Source: Micromonospora qiuiae
GTDB lineage: Bacteria; Actinomycetota; Actinomycetes; Mycobacteriales; Micromonosporaceae
DNA length: 64,000 nucleotides
Assembly: GCF_016863555.1 (NCBI RefSeq)
Contig: NZ_BOPC01000044.1
Span: 1 to 64,000 of the forward strand
Direction: 5' to 3'
The translations under genes were made by a program, and so were the position numbers. Each line of letters opens with the position of its first letter. Position 1 is the first letter of the stretch. Below, piece after piece: positions 1 to 8,739 of the stretch. The notes beneath the pieces are model-generated. The model had not been told where the DNA came from. It did no database searches and was given only the letters and a program-made list of their open reading frames with translations.

Positions 1-493
1 GCCCTCGTGCTCCTCACGTGCCGTGCGCACTCGATCTTGGTGGTCAAGACTCTCGGCGGGGCCGGTGCGCGAGCGCCCGGGACGGGCGTCCGCGCCTCAT
101 TACTCTATCGCCGCGAACCGACTCGGCTGACCTCGTGTGTCTGTGCCCGAGGCCCGATACGCGTCGTTTTGCACAACCATCCACGCTCAACGGCTGTTCC
201 GGGCGTGGCGGCTGTACGCGCAGAGCGAAATTCGGCCGGCAGATGCAGGCCGTCGGGACGGCGCACGGAAGGGTCCCGACGGGCGGACGGCATCCCGCCG
301 ACGCCGTCCACAGGTTGTGGACAAGGCGTCCACTGGTTGTGGATAACGCTCGCCGCACGAGCAATAGTCCCGGCCCCGGCCGGACCGGTTCCGGTGCTGG
401 TGCTGGCGGTACCTGCCCCGCCCCAGGCGCCCCCGGGGATCGGTCAGAGTCGCCGAAACGGGACGTAAGGGGGCAACCCAGCTCCACAGATGA
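1..493. other. Non-coding left edge, expected upstream region of clpC
   Basis: No convincing gene lies in these 493 bases; the open frames present are low-complexity and mutually antisense. In Mycobacterium the order is lysS, lsr2, clpC on one strand, so this is probably the leader and promoter region of a minus-strand clpC that begins left of base 1. That gene is not visible, so this is inference from gene order. The segment contains the DnaA-box-like cluster at 306-346. I found no confident HspR or ClgR operator. Confidence 0.5.
306..346. promoter_or_regulatory. Cluster of DnaA-box-like 9-mers
   Basis: Bases 338-346 read TGTGGATAA, the complement of the perfect DnaA box TTATCCACA. Bases 316-324 read TGTGGACAA, the complement of TTGTCCACA, the variant favoured in high-GC actinomycetes. 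The two lie 22 bp apart in the same orientation, about two helical turns. Bases 306-312 and 316-322 (GTCCACA and TGTGGAC) form a 7-bp inverted repeat with a 3-base spacer, giving a partial third box facing the other way. This fits a DnaA titration or regulatory site. It is too small to call an origin, and no dnaA or dnaN gene is nearby. Confidence 0.4.
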
Positions 494-528
494 CGATGCC
501 GGCCCGAGGTGTGCCCGGACCGGCATCG
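494..528 (-). terminator. Stem-loop downstream of lsr2
   Basis: A perfect 9-bp inverted repeat (CGATGCCGG at 494-502, CCGGCATCG at 520-528) encloses a 17-base loop and begins about 20 bases past the lsr2 stop codon. No T-run follows on the minus strand, as is common for actinomycete terminators, so the call rests on the stem and its position. Confidence 0.5.
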
Positions 529-548
529 CTTGACGGGTCAGCGCCGAG

Positions 549-899
549 TCAGTGACCGGCCTTGGCGTGGTACTCGTCGACGATCTCCTGCGGGATCCGG
601 CCCCGGTCGGAGATGTCCTTGCCGGCCTTGCGCGCCCAGGCCCGGATGGCCTTGTTCTGCTCCCGGTCAGCGGTGGCGCCACCACGACCGCGGGCGGCAC
701 GACCACCCACGACCACACCGCCCCGGCCCACCTTGGCGCCGTGGGCGATGTACTGGGCAAATACGTCGCGCAATTTTTCGGCGTTCGAACTCGACAGGTC
801 GATCTCGTACTGGACGCCGTCGAGCGCGAACTTGACGGTCTCGTCCGCGTCCCCGCCGTCCAGGTCATCGACCAGCTTGTGAATAATATGCTTGGCCAC
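549..899 (-). CDS. lsr2: Lsr2, nucleoid-associated xenogeneic silencer
   Basis: The 116-residue product begins MAKHIIHKLVDDLDGG and ends with the C-terminal DNA-binding part containing the RGRIP motif (about residues 99-103), which inserts into the AT-rich minor groove. The family is an actinobacterial H-NS analogue: the N-terminal beta hairpin oligomerises and the C-terminal domain binds and bridges AT-rich DNA, silencing acquired genes. The length is typical. A Gly/Arg-rich linker (about 58-75) joins the two domains. The start is GTG at 899, preceded by a purine-rich AAAGGAAAG. It lies 115 bases downstream of lysS, the usual actinobacterial neighbour. The low-GC patches in this window, such as 31.2-31.6 kb, would be natural targets. 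Confidence 0.95.
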   Translation of the reverse strand: MAKHIIHKLVDDLDGGDADETVKFALDGVQYEIDLSSSNAEKLRDVFAQYIAHGAKVGRGGVVVGGRAARGRGGATADREQNKAIRAWARKAGKDISDRGRIPQEIVDEYHAKAGH

Positions 900-1014
900 G
901 TCCCACTTTCCTTTCCAGCAGGGCTTCTACTGCCAACTGCGAGAGCAGAATAACCCGTGCGATGCTTGTCGCGTCAATAGGATGCGGTAACGAGCCGTCC
1001 GAGTTTCCTGCCGA

Positions 1015-2523
1015 CTACTCAGGGCGTACCAACGGGAAGAGGATGGTTTCCCGAATTCCGAGGCCGGTCAGCGCCATCAGGAGCCGGTCGATTCCCATTC
1101 CCATGCCACCGGCCGGTGGCATTCCATACTCCATCGCTCGGAGAAAGTCCTCGTCCAGCCGCATCGCCTCGTCGTCGCCGCGGGCGGCCAACTGCGCCTG
1201 GGCGACCAGCCGTTCCCGCTGCACAACCGGATCGATCAGCTCCGAATACGCGGTGGCCAGCTCGAACCCGAGCACGTACAGGTCCCACTTCTCGGTCAGG
1301 CCCGGTTCGCTGCGATGTCCCCGGGTCAGCGGGCTGGTCTCCTCCGGATAGTCCCGCACAAACGTGGGTGCCTCCAGGCCCGGTACGACCAACTCCTCGA
1401 ACAACTCCTCGGCCAGCTTGCCCGGCCCCCACTTGGGATCGACCGTCACGCCCACCTTGTCCGCGTACTCGACCAGGCGGGTTCGCTCGGTGCGAACCGT
1501 GACCTCCTCGCCGAGCGCCTCGGAAAGCACACCGAACAGACTCACCGAACGCCACTCACCGCCCAGGTCGAACTCGCGGCCGTCGGCGTGGGTCACCACC
1601 GTCGAGCCACCGACCGCAAGCGCCGCCTGCTGGACAAGATTCCGGGCCAACTCGGCCATGGTGTTGTAGTCGCCGTACGCCTGGTACGCCTCAAGCATCG
1701 CGAACTCCGGTGAGTGCGAAGAGTCGATGCCCTCATTACGGAAGTTGCGGTTGATCTCGAAGACTCGCTCGATGCCGCCCACCACGGCGCGCTTGAGAAA
1801 CAGTTCCGGCGCGATTCTCAGATACAGATCGGTGTCGAGTGCATTGCTGTGGGTCACGAAAGGACGGGCCGCCGCTCCACCATGCAGCAACTGAAGCATC
1901 GGGGTCTCCACCTCGATGAAGCCCTGCCCGTGCAGCGAATCACGCAGGCTGCGCACCGCCGTGGCGCGGGTGCGGACCGTCTGGCGCGCCTGCGGACGCA
2001 CGATCAGGTCGACGTAGCGCTGCCGGACCCGAGCCTCTTCGCTCAGCGGCTTGTGCGCCACCGGCAGCGGGCGCAGCGCCTTGGCCGTGACAGCCCACTG
2101 CTCGGCCAGAACCGACAGCTCGCCCCGGCGGCTGGTGATCACCTCGCCGGTGACCCCCACGAGGTCACCGAGGTCGACCAGGCGCTTCCAGTCCTCCAGT
2201 CGCTCCGCACCGACGCGATCAAGCGAGAACATCGCCTGGATCTCGGTGCCGTCGCCGTCCCGGAGGGTGGCGAAGCAGAGCTTGCCGGTGTTCCGTACGA
2301 AGATCACCCGGCCGGTGACCGAGACGCGATCGCCGGTAGCGGTGTCGGTGGGCAGGCCCGCGTAGCGCTCCCGCACCTGCGCCAGGGTGCTGGTACGCGG
2401 GTATGTGACCGGATACGGCTCGACGCCGTCGGCGAGCATCCGCTCCCGCTTCTCCCTGCGGATCCTCATCTGCTCGGGAAGATCATCGGCGGGGTCGACT
2501 GACACGGGGCTCTGCTGGGTCAC
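1015..2523 (-). CDS. lysS: Lysyl-tRNA synthetase, class II
   Basis: A 502-residue class II lysyl-tRNA synthetase that charges tRNA-Lys using ATP. An N-terminal OB-fold anticodon-binding domain (about residues 60-160, with VSVTGRVIFVRNTGK) precedes the catalytic core. Motif 2 is FEINRNFRNEG near residues 253-264 and motif 3 is GMGMGIDRLLMALTG near 469-483. The length matches the bacterial family. The start is GTG at 2523 with GAGGAAG upstream. It is followed by lsr2 on the same strand, as in mycobacteria. Nothing suggests a LysX-type fusion, since no N-terminal membrane domain is present. Confidence 0.96.
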   Translation of the reverse strand: MTQQSPVSVDPADDLPEQMRIRREKRERMLADGVEPYPVTYPRTSTLAQVRERYAGLPTDTATGDRVSVTGRVIFVRNTGKLCFATLRDGDGTEIQAMFSLDRVGAERLEDWKRLVDLGDLVGVTGEVITSRRGELSVLAEQWAVTAKALRPLPVAHKPLSEEARVRQRYVDLIVRPQARQTVRTRATAVRSLRDSLHGQGFIEVETPMLQLLHGGAAARPFVTHSNALDTDLYLRIAPELFLKRAVVGGIERVFEINRNFRNEGIDSSHSPEFAMLEAYQAYGDYNTMAELARNLVQQAALAVGGSTVVTHADGREFDLGGEWRSVSLFGVLSEALGEEVTVRTERTRLVEYADKVGVTVDPKWGPGKLAEELFEELVVPGLEAPTFVRDYPEETSPLTRGHRSEPGLTEKWDLYVLGFELATAYSELIDPVVQRERLVAQAQLAARGDDEAMRLDEDFLRAMEYGMPPAGGMGMGIDRLLMALTGLGIRETILFPLVRPE

Positions 2524-2704
2524 GGCACGCTTCCTCGGCGGGAGAATTCGGGCGGGGTCAGCCCCCGAGCGTACTCAAGCCCCCAGCCGGCCGTTACCGG
2601 ATAACCCCCCGGTCATGACCGACCCCACCCACCCCTCTCGTTCGCGTGGCCGCCACCCACTCGCAAGACCAAGCCGCAGCGGACGGATGACGCGGATCCA
2701 CCGA

Positions 2705-2778
2705 GGGTTTCCGGGCCGCCCGACCGGCGCAGGGATCAAGCCTGACCGCCCGGAGCCGGTCGGGCGGCCCGGAAACCC
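2705..2778. repeat. Palindromic repeat element, copy A
   Basis: Perfect 23-bp inverted arms (2705-2727 and 2756-2778; left arm starts GGGTTTCCGGG) flank a 28-base centre containing AGGGATCAAGCCTGACCGCC. The same architecture and nearly the same centre recur at 10121-10192 and 10638-10711. This copy lies 15 bases beyond the coaX stop codon, so it may also end coaX transcription. It looks like a REP- or MITE-type interspersed element. No transposase is visible. Confidence 0.8.
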
Positions 2779-2793
2779 CACCGCAACACACCG

Positions 2794-3552
2794 TCAGAGG
2801 TTCCGCTCGAACACCATGCGCAGCCCGATCAACGTGATCATTGGCTCGTGGTGCGTGATCGTCCGGCACTCGCTGAGCACCAGCGGCGCCAGTCCGCCGG
2901 TGGCGATCACCGCCTTCAGCTCCCCCAACTCGGCGGCCATCCGCTCGACGATCCGGTCCACCTGCCCAGCGAAGCCGAAGTACAGCCCCGCCTGGAGGCA
3001 CTCGACCGTGTTCTTGCCGATCACCGAGCGGGGTTTGGTCGCCTCGACCTTGCGCAACTGTGCGGCGCGGGCGGCGAGCGCGTCGAAGGAGATCTCGATG
3101 CCCGGCGCGAACGCCCCGCCGAGAAACTCCCCCCGATCACTGATCACGTCGAAGTTGGTGGTGGTGCCGAAATCGACCACGATCGACGGGCCGCCGTAGA
3201 GGGTGTACGCGGCCAGCGTGTTCACCACCCGGTCGGCGCCGACCTCCTTCGGGTTGTCGATGGCCAACTGCACCCCGGTGCGTACTCCGGGCTCCACGAT
3301 CACGCTCGGCAGTTCACCGTAATAGCGAGTCAACATGGTCCGCAGCGAACGCAGCGCGGCCGGCACGGTCGAACAGGCAGCGACACCGGTGACCTCGACG
3401 GCGTCCCCGGCGAGCAGCCCCCGGAACATCAGGCCCAGCTCGTCGGCGGTCGAGCGGGCATCGGTCTTGATTCGCCAGGAGTGCACCAGCTTGTCGCCGT
3501 CGAAGGTCGCCAGCACGGTGGTGGTGTTCCCGATGTCGATGCAGAGCAGCAC
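2794..3552 (-). CDS. coaX: Type III pantothenate kinase
   Basis: A 252-residue CoaX, an ASKHA-fold kinase that phosphorylates pantothenate in the first step of CoA synthesis. It begins MLLCIDIGNTTTVLATF, the phosphate-binding loop of the family, and carries VVDFGTTTNFDV near residues 122-133 plus a GAD segment (VGADRVVN). The length is typical (about 250-270). The start is GTG at 3552. It sits with panC and panD, although nadC, nadB and a lipoprotein gene separate them here; in mycobacteria coaX follows panD closely. Type III kinases are generally insensitive to CoA feedback. Confidence 0.95.
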   Translation of the reverse strand: MLLCIDIGNTTTVLATFDGDKLVHSWRIKTDARSTADELGLMFRGLLAGDAVEVTGVAACSTVPAALRSLRTMLTRYYGELPSVIVEPGVRTGVQLAIDNPKEVGADRVVNTLAAYTLYGGPSIVVDFGTTTNFDVISDRGEFLGGAFAPGIEISFDALAARAAQLRKVEATKPRSVIGKNTVECLQAGLYFGFAGQVDRIVERMAAELGELKAVIATGGLAPLVLSECRTITHHEPMITLIGLRMVFERNL

Positions 3553-3584
3553 GCCCGCAGCCTAGACGGCCAGCCGCACGGCGC

Positions 3585-4514
3585 TCACTGGGTACGCAGG
3601 TCCAGGGCAATGTCCAGGATCGGCGAGGAGTGGGTCAGCGCCCCGACGGAGAGGAAGTCGACCCCGGTCGCGCCCACCGCCGCGGCGTCGGCCAGGGTCA
3701 GCCCACCGGTCGCCTCGAGTTCGGCCCGGTCACCGACCGCCGCCACCACGTCGGCGAGCATCGCCGGGGGCATGTTGTCCAGCAGGAGGAACGTCGCCCC
3801 GGCCTCGACCGCCTCCACCGCCTCGGCGATCGTGTCCACCTCCACCTGCACCGGCACGTCCGGGAACGCCTCCCGAACCCGTCGGTACGCGGCGGCGACA
3901 CCGCCCGCGGCGAACTTGTGGTTGTCCTTGATCATGGCGACGTCGTGCAGACCCATCCGTTTGTTCGTGCCGCCGCCCGCCCGGACCGCGTACTTCTCCA
4001 GCGCTCGCAGACCCGGGGTGGTCTTGCGGGTGTCGAGGACCATCGCCTTGCTGCCGGCCAGCGCGTCCGCCCAGGCCCGGGTGTGGGTGGCCACTCCGGA
4101 CATCCGGCAGAGCAGATTGAGTGCGGTCCGCTCGGCGGTGAGCAGCGCCCGGGTGGGGCCGGTCACCGTGGCGAGCACGTCACCACGGGCCACCCGCGCA
4201 CCGTCGCGGGCCAGCACCGACACCTCGAGCGTACGACCCGCCCCGGTCATCTGGGCGGTCAGTTCGAAGACGGCCGCGGCAACGGCCAGCCCGGCCACCA
4301 CGCCGTCGGCCCGAGCCACCAGGTCGGCGGTGTCGGTCTGTGCCGCCGGAATGGTCGCCACGCTGGTGACGTCGAGCAGCTCCGAGCCGAGATCCTCGAC
4401 CAGGGCGGTCTCGATGATCCGTCGCACCTGGTCCGGGTCCAGCCCGACGTCACGCAGCCCTCGCTGCCGCTCCGCCGTCAGGTGCCGATGATCCGCTCGC
4501 TGACGCCCGCTCAT
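3585..4514 (-). CDS. nadC: Nicotinate-nucleotide pyrophosphorylase (quinolinate phosphoribosyltransferase)
   Basis: A 309-residue enzyme that converts quinolinate and PRPP to nicotinate mononucleotide, CO2 and pyrophosphate in de novo NAD synthesis. Family signatures include AERTALNLLCRMSGVAT, DTRKTTPGLR, GGGTNKRMGL and IKDNH for phosphate and quinolinate binding, and the C-terminal VDFLSVGALTHS. Start at ATG 4514 gives about 25 residues before the conserved region, longer than the mycobacterial protein. Those extra codons lie in a 32-bp sequence duplicated 80 bp upstream, so the N-terminus may be repeat-derived. It follows nadB through a coupled leader ORF. Confidence 0.93.
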   Translation of the reverse strand: MSGRQRADHRHLTAERQRGLRDVGLDPDQVRRIIETALVEDLGSELLDVTSVATIPAAQTDTADLVARADGVVAGLAVAAAVFELTAQMTGAGRTLEVSVLARDGARVARGDVLATVTGPTRALLTAERTALNLLCRMSGVATHTRAWADALAGSKAMVLDTRKTTPGLRALEKYAVRAGGGTNKRMGLHDVAMIKDNHKFAAGGVAAAYRRVREAFPDVPVQVEVDTIAEAVEAVEAGATFLLLDNMPPAMLADVVAAVGDRAELEATGGLTLADAAAVGATGVDFLSVGALTHSSPILDIALDLRTQ

Positions 4515-4595
4515 GCCAGCACTCCGCTACGCTCCGCGCCGCCATGAGGCACCACCGCACTGCGCCGATGATTCGCTCGCTGACGCCCGCTCATG
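4484..4595. repeat. 32-bp direct repeat duplicating the nadB/nadC junction
   Basis: Bases 4484-4515 and 4564-4595 are 32-bp direct repeats with one mismatch (4493 versus 4573), 80 bp apart. Each carries a minus-strand ATGA stop/start overlap and the codons for MSGRQRA. The 48-base spacer contains CTCCGCTACGCTCCGC, which resembles a short repeat I associate with Micromonospora genomes. The simplest reading is a tandem duplication or short-element insertion at an ancestral nadB-nadC ATGA junction. Confidence 0.8.
4511..4594 (-). CDS. 27-codon leader ORF coupled between nadB and nadC
   Basis: An ATG at 4594 overlaps the nadB stop (ATGA) and opens a 27-codon frame starting MSGRQRANHRR, whose stop overlaps the nadC start (ATGA at 4511-4514). 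Its first residues repeat the start of NadC because the DNA is duplicated. Since 80 bases separate the two ATGs, the frames differ and NadC cannot be made from this start without reinitiation. No function is proposed for the peptide. It may simply carry ribosomes from nadB to nadC. Confidence 0.35.
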   Translation of the reverse strand: MSGRQRANHRRSAVVPHGGAERSGVLA

Positions 4596-6285
4596 GGGTC
4601 TCCTCCCACCAGGTGGTCAACCGGTTGTCTGCTCCGATCGCGCCGACCAGGTGGCCGCGCCACCGTTCGTCGGCCGTGGGGAAGTCCTCCCGCCAGTGGC
4701 AGCCCCGGGTCTCCTGCCGGGCGTACGCGGCGGTGACCAGCGCCGCCGCCACCGTGAGCAGGTTCGTCGCTTCCCAATCGGCGGTACGGGGGACGCCCCG
4801 CTCGGCGCCCAGTTCGACCAGTTCGGCCGCGCTCGCATCAAGGGTCGCGGACGAGCGGAGCACCCCGGCGCCACGGGTCATCGCCCGCTGCAGGGCTGGC
4901 GTGATCGCCGCCGGCAGCACCCAGCCGCTGCCCCCACGCCACGCCCCGGTCTCCGCCGGGCGGGCCTGCTCGGGCAGACCGGACGCGATGTGATCAGCGA
5001 TCCGCCGGGAGAAGACCAGACCCTCCAGCAGTGAGTTGCTGGCCAGCCGGTTCGCACCGTGGACGCCGGTGCAGGCGACCTCGCCACACGCGTACAGTCC
5101 GGGAATGGACGTCCGGCCGTGCAGGTCGGTGCGGACCCCGCCGGAGGCGTAGTGCGCGGCCGGCGCGACCGGGATCAGATCCTCACCCGGATCGACCCCG
5201 ATCGCCAGACACGAGGCGACGATGGTGGGGAAACGCCGGGCCAGAAAGGTACCGCCCAGGTGACGGGCGTCGAGGTGGACGTGTTCGGCACCGGTGGCCA
5301 GCAGTACGCGGTGGATGCCCTTGGCCACCACGTCGCGCGGCGCCAGTTCGGCCAGTTCGTGCTGGCCGAGCATGAACCGCTTGCCGTCGGCGTCCACCAG
5401 GTGTGCGCCCTCGCCTCGCAACGCCTCCGATACCAACGGCTGCTGAGCATGGCCGGCACCCGGCGTACGGGCGTGTTCCGGCACGATCAACGCGGTCGGA
5501 TGGAACTGCACGAACTCCACGTCGGTGACGGCCGCGCCGGCACGCATGGCCAGCGCGACGCCGTCGCCGGTGGAGACCGCAGGATTGGTGGTCGCCGCGA
5601 AGATCTGACCCATCCCGCCGGTGGCCAGCACCACCGCCCGGGCCAGCAGGGCACCGACTCCGTCCTCGCTGCCCTCACCGAGGACGTGCAGGGTCACCCC
5701 GCACGCCGGGCCGAGCCCATCGGGCCCGTCGCCGGGAGCACGGAGCAGATCCAGCACCAACGCGTGCTCGACGAGGCGAATCCATGGGTCCCGGCAAACC
5801 GCCTCATGCAGGGCCCGCTGTATCTCCGCCCCGGTCGCGTCACCGCCGGCGTGCACGATGCGATCGGCCCGGTGCCCGCCCTCGCGGGTGAGCATCAGCG
5901 AACCGTCGGGGTGGCGGTCGAACTCCGCCCCGAGGCGCATCAGCTCCCGCAACCTGGTCGGGCCCTCCTCAACCAGGACGCGTACCGCTGCCGGGTCGCA
6001 CAGCCCGACCCCGGCGATCTCGGTGTCGGAGGCGTGCATCTTCGGGGTGTCCGCCGGGTCGAGCACCGCGGCGACGCCACCCTGCGCCCAACGGGTCGAC
6101 CCCTCATCGATTTTGACCTTGGTGACCACGGTGACGTGCAGTCCGGCCTCGCGCAGGTGCAGCGCGGCCGTCAGTCCGGCGACCCCGGAGCCGACCACGA
6201 TCACGTCAGTGCTCTCCACCCAGCCGGGTGCCGGGGCGGCCAGCAGGTTCGGCACAGTCGGCAGTCCGCTGGTCGGTGACTCCAT
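4591..6285 (-). CDS. nadB: L-aspartate oxidase
   Basis: A 564-residue flavoprotein that oxidises L-aspartate to iminoaspartate, the first step of de novo NAD synthesis. The Rossmann FAD motif VIVVGSGVAGLTAALHL lies near residues 29-45, followed by STRWAQGGVAAVLDP and the substrate-domain ASGGVRTDLHGRTS. The C-terminal FAD segment reads GANRLASNSLLEGLVFSRR, and a helical domain ends the protein. The length is typical. It is directly upstream of nadC with an ATGA overlap into the leader ORF. No nadA is present in the window; in many actinomycetes it adjoins nadB, so it must lie elsewhere. Confidence 0.94.
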   Translation of the reverse strand: MESPTSGLPTVPNLLAAPAPGWVESTDVIVVGSGVAGLTAALHLREAGLHVTVVTKVKIDEGSTRWAQGGVAAVLDPADTPKMHASDTEIAGVGLCDPAAVRVLVEEGPTRLRELMRLGAEFDRHPDGSLMLTREGGHRADRIVHAGGDATGAEIQRALHEAVCRDPWIRLVEHALVLDLLRAPGDGPDGLGPACGVTLHVLGEGSEDGVGALLARAVVLATGGMGQIFAATTNPAVSTGDGVALAMRAGAAVTDVEFVQFHPTALIVPEHARTPGAGHAQQPLVSEALRGEGAHLVDADGKRFMLGQHELAELAPRDVVAKGIHRVLLATGAEHVHLDARHLGGTFLARRFPTIVASCLAIGVDPGEDLIPVAPAAHYASGGVRTDLHGRTSIPGLYACGEVACTGVHGANRLASNSLLEGLVFSRRIADHIASGLPEQARPAETGAWRGGSGWVLPAAITPALQRAMTRGAGVLRSSATLDASAAELVELGAERGVPRTADWEATNLLTVAAALVTAAYARQETRGCHWREDFPTADERWRGHLVGAIGADNRLTTWWEETP

Positions 6286-6347
6286 ACCCCACAGTCAACC
6301 CGAAGGGATCTCGGTTCGGGCGGCCGGGGCGGGACGAGTGGTGCCCG

Positions 6348-7244
6348 CTACTTCGTCCGCAACGGCAGGCCGGCTCGACCGGAGTTGCGAAGCGATCCGG
6401 TCACGGCCCGGTCGCTGAGCCAGAGATAGCAGCGTACGCCCCGGTCACCGGCCCGCCACCGGCCTGCGCCGGGCGGGCGGACCACCACGTCGCTGCGGAA
6501 GACCAGGTCGGTGTCGTCCGGTACACCGGCGTACCGGGCGATGACGGATCGGCAGCCGGCATAAATCGAAGCCCAATCCGCGCCGCGCTTCGGGTACTGC
6601 CGGTCGGGCGACGCCCACACCCCCGCGAACTCGGCGTCGTGGCGCTGCGCGCAGTCCACCGGGACCAGTGCCTGCACCACCCCGTTGCGGTCGGTACGCG
6701 TCTGCTGGCAACCGAGGCGCAGCGCCGAGGGCGAGCGGAGGGCGTCACGCAGCGATCCGGTTCGCACCACCACTTCGGCCCCCACATCGGCGGTGGTGAC
6801 CTCCATCAGGTCGCAGCGGTACCACCGCGACCCGGCAGCCCAGCCCGGCCCGGACGGGACCGCCACCGCGAGGCGGAGCCGCCCGGCCCGCCAGTTGTCG
6901 CCGACATAGCCGGTGGCCCGGGTGTCGCAGTCGGCGAACGCCGCGCGCATCTCAGTCGACGCGCTCGCCGGCGGCTTGCTCGTCGCCCCGGGAAAGGAAC
7001 CGACGTGTACGGCCTCCACCCGGTGCGGTACGGAACAGTCGACCGGCGCGTAGGCCGCGACCGAAACCACGTGGGCGAAGTCCGCCTCGTGGCAGACCTC
7101 GGCGGCCGGAATGAACGGGCCGGGCGGCGGCAACACCCCCCAGTCGTCAGTGAGGTCACCGTCGAGCCCGCCGGGCCCCGCGCACCCGGCGAGCATCGCT
7201 CCCACGGTGAGGGCCGCGATCAGGGTTCTCGTCGCACGCTGCAT
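6348..7244 (-). CDS. Septum-formation-domain lipoprotein
   Basis: A lipoprotein of about 298 residues: from ATG 7244 it reads MQRATRTLIAALTVGAMLAGC, a signal peptide with lipobox LAGC. The exported part has repeated cysteine/histidine modules (PVDCSVPHRVEAVHVG and PVDCAQRHDAEFAGVW) resembling the actinobacterial Septum_form domain. A related module ends the Ser/Thr kinase at 60195-61700. A start 13 codons upstream (7283) is open but would put Gly-rich residues before the signal peptide. The role is unknown; the domain name does not prove a part in division. Confidence 0.7.
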   Translation of the reverse strand: MQRATRTLIAALTVGAMLAGCAGPGGLDGDLTDDWGVLPPPGPFIPAAEVCHEADFAHVVSVAAYAPVDCSVPHRVEAVHVGSFPGATSKPPASASTEMRAAFADCDTRATGYVGDNWRAGRLRLAVAVPSGPGWAAGSRWYRCDLMEVTTADVGAEVVVRTGSLRDALRSPSALRLGCQQTRTDRNGVVQALVPVDCAQRHDAEFAGVWASPDRQYPKRGADWASIYAGCRSVIARYAGVPDDTDLVFRSDVVVRPPGAGRWRAGDRGVRCYLWLSDRAVTGSLRNSGRAGLPLRTK

Positions 7245-7346
7245 GACGCCGCCTCCCCCAGCGACCGTCCCCCGACGGCGCATTCAGGGTAACCAGAAAT
7301 GACCTTCCGGTGACAGGCCGGAATCGCGGCACATGGGGCGGCAGAC

Positions 7347-7396
7347 GTTAAGAGGGGGCCCTTCCAATGCACGAGGCGTTAAAAGGGGGCCCTTCC
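7347..7396. repeat. Two tandem 19-bp repeats downstream of panD
   Basis: GTTAAGAGGGGGCCCTTCC (7347-7365) and GTTAAAAGGGGGCCCTTCC (7378-7396) are direct repeats with one mismatch and a 31-bp period; the second abuts the panD stop codon. Read on the minus strand, each gives a small GGG/CCC hairpin followed by CTTTTAAC or CTCTTAAC, so they could act as weak tandem terminators for panC-panD. I associate this motif with Micromonospora intergenic regions, a recollection that was not checked. Confidence 0.7.
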
Positions 7397-7816
<420 letters not shown>

Positions 7817-7848
7817 CGAGACGCCTTTCGCGCGTACGGGTCGGAAGG

Positions 7849-8739
7849 TCAGCGGGTCGGGTCGAGCCGGACCGGTGCGTTGTCGATCAGCCGGGTACCA
7901 CCCACCCAGGCGGCGACGAGCAGCCGGGCCGGGCCGCGGACCGGTCCCGGCGCCAGGTCGGGATCGGTGAGGACCAGGTAGTCGAGTCGGGCACCGGGCC
8001 CGCTGGCACCGAAACAGGCGTGCGCGGCGGTCAGCACGGCCCCGGCATCGCGACCCGCCTCGGCGGCGTCGACACCGGCGCGCAACGCCCGGGACAGGCG
8101 CAGCGCCACCTCCCGCTCGCCATCGGAGAGGTAGCGGTTGCGGCTGGACCGGGCCAATCCGTCCGGCTCCCGGACAGTCGGCACCCCGACCACCTCGACC
8201 GGCACGTCCAGGTCCCGGCACATCTGCCGGACCAGGGTCAGCTGCTGGTAGTCCTTCTCGCCAAAGAAGGCCAGGTCCGGCCGGGTGAGCTGGAGCAGCT
8301 TCAGCACCACGGTGAGCACCCCGTGGAAGAATCCCGGCCGGCTCAACCCCTCCAGGTCCTCGCCGAGCGGCCCCGGGTCGACCCGCACAATCGGCTCACC
8401 GTCGGGATACATGTCCGCCACCGTGGGAGCGAAGACCAGGTCCGCGCCAGCCCGTCGGCACATCTCAAGATCGGCGTCGAGGGTACGCGGGTACCGGTCG
8501 AAGTCCTCGTTCGGCCCGAACTGCAACGGGTTCACGAAGATCGTGACGACCACGTGGTCGGCGCGCTCACGGGCGGCCCGCAGCAGCGTCTCATGCCCCT
8601 CGTGCAAGGCACCCATGGTCATCACCACGCCCACCGTGCCGGTGAGCGCCGCCCGCGCCCGGGCCAGCTCGGCTCGGGTGTGCACCAGCTCCGGCGCGAC
8701 TGGCGTGCGCGCGGTGTCGCCTACTTCTGGAACGGTCAC
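7849..8739 (-). CDS. panC: Pantothenate synthetase
   Basis: A 296-residue ligase that joins pantoate and beta-alanine using ATP. The HIGH-like signature is MTMGALHEGHETLLR (about residues 41-55). VNPLQFGPNEDFDRYPRT binds pantoate, FFGEKDYQQL is conserved, and the KMSKS-like loop is RSSRNRYLS. The start is GTG at 8739, overlapping the stop of the upstream DUF2520 gene as GTGA, so the two are translationally coupled. It precedes panD. The last residues (about 275-296) are a slightly longer tail than in E. coli. Confidence 0.95.
   Translation of the reverse strand: MTVPEVGDTARTPVAPELVHTRAELARARAALTGTVGVVMTMGALHEGHETLLRAARERADHVVVTIFVNPLQFGPNEDFDRYPRTLDADLEMCRRAGADLVFAPTVADMYPDGEPIVRVDPGPLGEDLEGLSRPGFFHGVLTVVLKLLQLTRPDLAFFGEKDYQQLTLVRQMCRDLDVPVEVVGVPTVREPDGLARSSRNRYLSDGEREVALRLSRALRAGVDAAEAGRDAGAVLTAAHACFGASGPGARLDYLVLTDPDLAPGPVRGPARLLVAAWVGGTRLIDNAPVRLDPTR

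Noticed and set aside
2848..4491. 547-codon open frame antisense to coaX and nadC
   Set aside because: It lies entirely opposite two well-recognised genes. Its product is Arg/Gly/His-rich with no domain, the usual GC-rich shadow.
7817..8221. N-terminal extension of panD to 8221
   Set aside because: The extension is out-of-phase panC sequence. Gly24-Ser25 falls in the canonical place only from ATG 7816.
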